DNA of 64,000 nt from contig CAWCDJ010000001.1 of the NCBI GenBank assembly GCA_963794265.1, forward strand, positions 744,001-808,000. The letters are read 5' to 3'. The notes under the pieces are model-generated. The model made no database searches and had not been told where the DNA came from. It was given only the letters and a program-made list of their open reading frames with translations. Source of the stretch: CAWCDJ01 sp963794265 (GTDB lineage: Bacteria > Acidobacteriota > Terriglobia > Bryobacterales > Bryobacteraceae). Below, in pieces: positions 60,213 to 64,000 of the stretch (its first letter is position 1; each line of letters starts with the position of its first letter). Made by a program: the position numbers and the translations under genes.

Positions 60213-61318
60213 AACTGGAACGCGTGACGCTGCGGCAGATCCGCATGCCGCTGGTCGATTTCTTCGAGACCAGCTTCGGCCGGACCTACGGCCGCGACAT
60301 CATCCTGGTGGAAGCCGAGGGCGAGGGCGCCTCGGGCTGGGGCGAAGTGACGGCCGGGGAGAACCCTTTCTACAACGAAGAGTGGACCGAATCCGCCTGG
60401 CTGATTCTGCGCGATTACGCCGTGCCGCGCGTGCTCGGGAAACCGCTCGGCGGCCCGGAGGACGTTTATCCGCTGACGGCTCACATTCGCGGCCACAACA
60501 TGGCGCGGGGAGGCCTGGAAACCGCTGTGTGGGACCTTGCCGCGCGCAGGGACTCGGTGCCGCTGTGGAAGAAGATCGGAGCGGGGGCGCGGCGCGAAAT
60601 CCCGTGCGGCGTTTCGATCGGCATCCAGGATTCGGTGGAGCAGTTGTTCGAGAAGATCGAAACGGAACTGGCCGCGGGGTACCAGCGCATCAAGATGAAG
60701 ATCAGGCCGGGGTGGGACGTGGACGTCGTACGGCGCGTCCGCGAGCGCTTCCCCTCCATCAAGCTGATGGCCGACGCCAACTCCGCCTACACCCTAGCCG
60801 ACGCCCCGCGCCTCAAACAGTTGGACGACTTTTACCTGATGATGATCGAGCAGCCGCTGGGGCACGACGAGATCATCGACCACGCCGCGCTCCAGGCACA
60901 GCTAGAGACGCCCATCTGCCTGGACGAGTGCATCCGCACGGCGCACCAGGCCGAGCAGGCCATACGGATGCGCGCCTGCGGGATCATCAACATCAAGCTC
61001 GGGCGCGTGGGAGGATTCCGCGAAGCCAAGAGAGTTCACGATGTAGCGCAAGCGGCGGGAGTCCCGGTCTGGTGCGGCGGCATGCTCGAGGCCGGCATCG
61101 GGCGCGCGCACAATGTGGCGCTGGCTTCGCTGCCGAACTTCGTGCTGCCGGGCGACGTCTCGGCCAGCAAGCGGTATTGGAAGCGCGACATCATCGAGCC
61201 CCCGGTCGAAACCACTCCGCGCGGAACCATCGAGCTGCGCGACGAGCCGGGCTTCGGCTACGCTCTCGACCGGGACTTCATTCGAAGCATCACGGTGCGG
61301 GAAGAGAGTATCGGTTGA
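60203..61318 (+). CDS. menC: o-Succinylbenzoate synthase / N-succinylamino acid racemase (enolase superfamily)
   Basis: 371 residues from ATG 60203 (a second ATG two codons later). Enolase-superfamily barrel with all OSBS/NSAR residues: Lys164 and Lys166 (KMK), metal ligands Asp191 (MADANS), Glu216 (IEQPLG), Asp241 (LDEC), and Lys265 (INIKLGRVGG). The capping domain (MPLVDFFETSFGRTYGRDII) is of the NSAR group. In menaquinone synthesis it forms o-succinylbenzoate; in the NSAR pathway it racemises succinyl-amino acids. The coupled GNAT points to the latter, or to both. Confidence 0.9.
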   Translation: MAMKLERVTLRQIRMPLVDFFETSFGRTYGRDIILVEAEGEGASGWGEVTAGENPFYNEEWTESAWLILRDYAVPRVLGKPLGGPEDVYPLTAHIRGHNMARGGLETAVWDLAARRDSVPLWKKIGAGARREIPCGVSIGIQDSVEQLFEKIETELAAGYQRIKMKIRPGWDVDVVRRVRERFPSIKLMADANSAYTLADAPRLKQLDDFYLMMIEQPLGHDEIIDHAALQAQLETPICLDECIRTAHQAEQAIRMRACGIINIKLGRVGGFREAKRVHDVAQAAGVPVWCGGMLEAGIGRAHNVALASLPNFVLPGDVSASKRYWKRDIIEPPVETTPRGTIELRDEPGFGYALDRDFIRSITVREESIG

Positions 61319-61329
61319 AACGCTGCTTC

Positions 61330-61412
61330 TCACCTCCGAGACGCCGAGGCGCCGAGGAAAATCAAATCTCAATTTTCAGAGTTTTCTCTGTGTCTCGGCG
61401 CCTCGGCGGTGA
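61330..61412. repeat. Palindromic intergenic repeat (MITE/REP-like)
   Basis: GCCGAGGCGCCGAG (61343-61356) recurs inverted as CTCGGCGCCTCGGC (61394-61407). The outer ends TCACC and GGTGA and the inner AAAA/TTTT also pair, giving a long imperfect hairpin over 83 bases. It fills the gap between the racemase and transporter genes. The sequence CTGTGTCTCGGCGCCTCGGC reads like repeats scattered in many bacterial genomes. Confidence 0.75.
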
Positions 61413-61427
61413 ATCCCATTTTTCCCG

Positions 61428-62723
61428 ATGAACGAATTCGTCGAGCTCCTCCGGCACAACCGCAACTATCGCAACACCTGGATCGGGCAGGTGGTGAGCG
61501 AGATCGGCGACCACTTCAATAACATTGCGGTGTTCAGCCTGGCGGTGGCCACCACCAAATCCGGCCTGGTGGTCAGCGGCGTGATGCTTTCGCGCGCCAT
61601 TCCCGCCATGCTGATCGGGCCGGTGGCTGGGGTGGTGCTCGACCGGTTGAACCGCAAGGCCATCATGATCGCGAGCGACCTGTTCCGCGCCGTGATCGCG
61701 GCCCTGTTCATCCTCACGATTCACCGGCACGAGACCTGGCTGCTCTACGTGCTCAGCGGGCTGCTGATGCTGGCCTCGCCGTTTTTCACCAGCGGGCGCG
61801 CGGCGATTCTGCCGAGCATCGCCACCAAGGACGAACTGCATACGGCCAACTCGCTCACCCAGACCACGCAGTGGACCACGCTGACGATCGGCACGTTTCT
61901 GGGCGGCACCAGCGTGATGGCCTTCGGCTACCACTGGGCCTTCGTGGGAAATGCAGCTTCGTTCCTGGTTTCGGCCTTCTGCATCTCGCGGCTGTTCCTG
62001 CCGGGGCGCGGGTTCCTGCCGCCGCGCGCAGCCCTGACCGAAGCGGAAGTGATCCGGCCCTGGCGCGATTACCGGCAGGGCCTCGGCTACATGAAGTCGG
62101 TGCCACTGATTCTGGGGCTGCTGCTGATCAACATAGGCTGGGCGACGGGCGGCGGCGCCGCGCAGATCCTGTTCAGCATCTTCGGCGAGATCGTCTTCAA
62201 CCGCGGGCCGGCCGGGCTGGGGATGGTCTGGGGATTCGCCGGCATCGGGCTGCTGATCGGCGGCGCGACCGCCCACTGGCTAGGCCGGCGGCTCAGCTTC
62301 CGGGATTACAAACGGTCGATTGTCATCTGCTACGTGGTGCACGGCGGCTCGTACATCCTGTTCAGCCAGGCGCGGCAGTTCGGCTGGGCGCTGTTCTTCA
62401 TCGCTCTTTCGCGCGCAGGGGTGGGCGTCAGCTCGGTGCTCAACATGTCGCAACTGCTGCGCATCGTGCCCAACGCGTTCCGCGGCCGGGTGTTCTCCAC
62501 CATGGAATCCATCCAATGGTCGGTCATGATGCTCTCGATGGCTGCGGCCGGAGTGGCTTCGCAATATTACGACCCGCGCACCATCGGCGCGGTGGCCGGC
62601 GCGCTGAGTTCGAGCACCGCGCTATTCTGGGGCTGGGCCCACCTGACCGGGAGGCTGCCCGAGCCGAAACACGAAGGCATCGAACCCGAGGAGATCGAGG
62701 TGCATGGCGAGCCAACCGTCTAG
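61428..62723 (+). CDS. MFS transporter (EntS-like MFS_3 group)
   Basis: 431 residues, about twelve membrane segments. Start LLRHNRNYRNTWIGQVVSEI and the loop PVAGVVLDRLNRKAIMIASD between segments 2 and 3 are typical of the MFS_3 multidrug/siderophore efflux group (NYRxLWxGQxVSxxGD). Later GLGMVWGFAGIGLLIGGATA and RIVPNAFRGRVFSTMES are conserved in the group. The C-terminal tail is acidic. Its last 20 bases overlap the start of the SDR gene. Confidence 0.9.
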   Translation: MNEFVELLRHNRNYRNTWIGQVVSEIGDHFNNIAVFSLAVATTKSGLVVSGVMLSRAIPAMLIGPVAGVVLDRLNRKAIMIASDLFRAVIAALFILTIHRHETWLLYVLSGLLMLASPFFTSGRAAILPSIATKDELHTANSLTQTTQWTTLTIGTFLGGTSVMAFGYHWAFVGNAASFLVSAFCISRLFLPGRGFLPPRAALTEAEVIRPWRDYRQGLGYMKSVPLILGLLLINIGWATGGGAAQILFSIFGEIVFNRGPAGLGMVWGFAGIGLLIGGATAHWLGRRLSFRDYKRSIVICYVVHGGSYILFSQARQFGWALFFIALSRAGVGVSSVLNMSQLLRIVPNAFRGRVFSTMESIQWSVMMLSMAAAGVASQYYDPRTIGAVAGALSSSTALFWGWAHLTGRLPEPKHEGIEPEEIEVHGEPTV

Positions 62724-63435
62724 CTTGTCGTCGAAAACGATCCTGGTCACGGGCGCCGCCAAACGCATCGGCCGCGGTATTGCCCTGCGCCTGGCCGAGG
62801 AAGGCGCGCGCGTGGCGATCCACTACGACCGCTCCGAGGCCGAAGCGCGCCGCACCGCGGAGGAATGCGGCGGGGCCGAGCTGTTCCACGCCAACATCGA
62901 AAGCGTGGATGAGATCGGCCGCTTGTTTCGCGACGTGGAGCAGCGCCTCGGCCGCCTCGACGGCCTGGTGAACAACGCCGCCCGCTTCACGCGCTTCGAC
63001 CCGCTCGACATCACCGAGAAGGATTGGGATTTCATCCATTCCGTAAACTTGAAGGCGGTCTTCTTCTGCTGCCAGAACGCGGCGCGGCTGATGCACAAGA
63101 CGGGCGGCGGGCGAATCGTCAACATCAGTTCACTCGGGGGCCTGCGGCCCTGGGCCGAGCACGCGCACTACTGCGCGTCGAAGGCGGGGGTCATCATGCT
63201 GACCCGGGCGCTGGCCAAGGCTTTCGCCCCGGAGATCACGGTGAACTCGGTGGCGCCGGGCGTCATTCCCTTCGAGGATATCGACGAACGCGGCAAGCAA
63301 ATGATCGCCGCGACTCCGGCCGGCCGGGGCGGCACCCCGGCCGAGGTGGCTGACGCGGTCGTCTATTTCCTGCGAGCGTCGAACTTCATCACGGGTCAGA
63401 TTCTGGCGGTGGACGGCGGGCTGAGCCAGCGCTGA
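62704..63435 (+). CDS. SDR oxidoreductase, pteridine reductase-like
   Basis: 243 residues. Cofactor motif ILVTGAAKRIGRGIALRLAE: the TGxxKRIG form with Arg is the hallmark of pteridine reductase/FolM-type SDRs. Then DGLVNNAARFTRFDPLDITE, VNISSLGGLRPWAEHAHYCA with SKAG (Ser, Tyr and Lys triad), and SVAPGVIPFEDI. Ends ILAVDGGLSQR. Likely NADPH-dependent reduction of pterins or a similar ring. It overlaps the MFS gene by 20 bases and is probably cotranscribed. Confidence 0.88.
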   Translation: MASQPSSLSSKTILVTGAAKRIGRGIALRLAEEGARVAIHYDRSEAEARRTAEECGGAELFHANIESVDEIGRLFRDVEQRLGRLDGLVNNAARFTRFDPLDITEKDWDFIHSVNLKAVFFCCQNAARLMHKTGGGRIVNISSLGGLRPWAEHAHYCASKAGVIMLTRALAKAFAPEITVNSVAPGVIPFEDIDERGKQMIAATPAGRGGTPAEVADAVVYFLRASNFITGQILAVDGGLSQR

Positions 63436-63503
63436 AATCGGTACTTTTCCACGCCAGTACTATTCGGGCTTGCCTTCGGTTGCGGCATTCCTGTACGTTA
63501 GAT

Positions 63504-63523
63504 GAACAAAAATTGTTCGTTTT
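63504..63523 (+). terminator. Small AT-rich hairpin after the SDR gene
   Basis: GAACAA pairs with TTGTTC around AAA, followed by GTTTT. It may end the SDR transcript or be an operator before the next gene. Weak stem. Confidence 0.3.
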
Positions 63524-63551
63524 CCCGCGTTAACAGGAGGAGGAGACTGTT

Positions 63552-64000
63552 ATGAACCGAACCATCGCCCGATATGCCCTGCCGCTGTTGCTATGCCTGG
63601 GGGCACAGGCAGCTACGACTCAAACGACGCTGACGGTGACTGCGACCGCCACGCTCAGCGGCACCAGCGTAGCCGTCAGCGGCACCGCGAAGTTAACCAA
63701 TATCGGCGACGGCACCTTCAGCTCGACGGTGTCGCTCACTTCGATCACCGGAACAGGGGTGACTGCGCCATTTACCATCACTCTATCGAACGGGACCATC
63801 ACCGGGACGTTGGCAGTGCCTCTGGATGTGGTACTGGGGCAGGCTTCCTCGGGGAGTGGCACAGCAACGGTGACCGGCGGTACCGGGAGCTATAGCGGCG
63901 CAACCGGGTCGTTCTCGCTGACAGGGACATCCTCCGGTACATTTCCGAGCGCGGTTAGCCTGACGTTGACCGGCTCCGGCAACATCACGACGGGCGGCAC
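63552..64000 (+). CDS. Secreted Thr/Ser/Gly-rich surface protein, 3' end outside window
   Basis: At least 149 codons from ATG 63552, with a very strong ribosome site (GGAGGAGGAG). Signal peptide 1-20 (YALPLLLCLGAQAAT). The mature part is rich in Thr, Ser and Gly and looks like stacked beta strands (TLTVTATATLSGTSVAVSGT, VTGGTGSYSGATGSFSLTGT). Such sequence is usual for large acidobacterial surface proteins that end in a conserved C-terminal domain, but the C-terminus is outside the window. No Cys after the signal peptide. Confidence 0.75.
   Translation, partial: MNRTIARYALPLLLCLGAQAATTQTTLTVTATATLSGTSVAVSGTAKLTNIGDGTFSSTVSLTSITGTGVTAPFTITLSNGTITGTLAVPLDVVLGQASSGSGTATVTGGTGSYSGATGSFSLTGTSSGTFPSAVSLTLTGSGNITTGG

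Noticed and set aside
63593..63895. 100-codon plus-strand frame near the right edge
   Set aside because: Out of frame with the signal peptide and strong ribosome site at 63552; His/Arg/Asp-rich shadow of the surface-protein gene.

Overview
The window is high-GC bacterial chromosome that reads like a soil Acidobacteriota genome of the Solibacter/Bryobacter type. The evidence is the protein families present: a VWFA-related protein of the acidobacterial type, a PadR regulator coupled to an 'acidobacterial duplicated orphan permease' (ADOP), a second broken ADOP, two DUF1080 proteins, a DUF1800/DUF1501 pair, a PEP-CTERM protein and LptD (so a diderm cell envelope). This assignment is inference from gene content; no rRNA or ribosomal protein gene is present. 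I see no prophage, CRISPR array or complete insertion sequence.

Layout. 1-9.5 kb is a minus-strand block of overlapping genes: a carboxypeptidase-regulatory-domain secreted protein, a CusF-like lipoprotein, a YheT-type hydrolase, two FtsX/MacB-type permeases without an ATPase, a YkgJ cysteine-cluster protein, a small protein, an outer-membrane barrel protein and a DUF2254 membrane protein cut by the left edge. 9.5-16.6 kb holds an alpha/beta hydrolase, an AraC/GyrI regulator, a VWFA protein, an AidB-like acyl-CoA dehydrogenase, a PEP-CTERM protein, a peptidoglycan-binding protein behind a candidate sigma-54 promoter, and a manganese catalase. 16.7-22.3 kb holds a 5'-truncated ADOP permease, an ABM monooxygenase with an iron alcohol dehydrogenase, a quinone-oxidoreductase-like MDR, a DUF1080 protein and an acetate-type transporter. 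22.5-31.7 kb has a GQYPP-repeat protein, amidohydrolase/VOC pair, a second DUF1080 protein, a phosphodiesterase, MsrA and the DUF1800/DUF1501 pair (the latter frameshifted).

31.7-39 kb has a PAS hybrid kinase, tRNA-Leu(UAG), the PadR-ADOP operon, an ISL3 transposase remnant and a secreted DNase II-like nuclease. 39-49 kb has thiolase/SDR and a divergent CitE-like lyase, a small basic protein, a zinc-ribbon RDD protein, LptD, a Ycf46-like AAA ATPase and a ROK kinase bordered by REP-like repeats. 49-57 kb has a NatA/NatB-type ABC pair with a downstream SBP-PAS hybrid kinase, then an arsenic operon (arsR-acr3-arsC) followed by a PIG-L deacetylase. 57-64 kb has a methyltransferase, then a tightly overlapped mazG-GNAT-menC/NSAR set, a palindromic repeat, an MFS transporter overlapping an SDR, and a secreted protein cut by the right edge.

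The strongest candidates for new biology are the DNase II-like exonuclease, the outer-membrane protein with a helical domain inserted in its barrel and its coupled small partner, and the ATPase-less permease operon. I do not see a clear new defence or mobile system. Numbers of residues and positions are hand-counted and may be off by a few.
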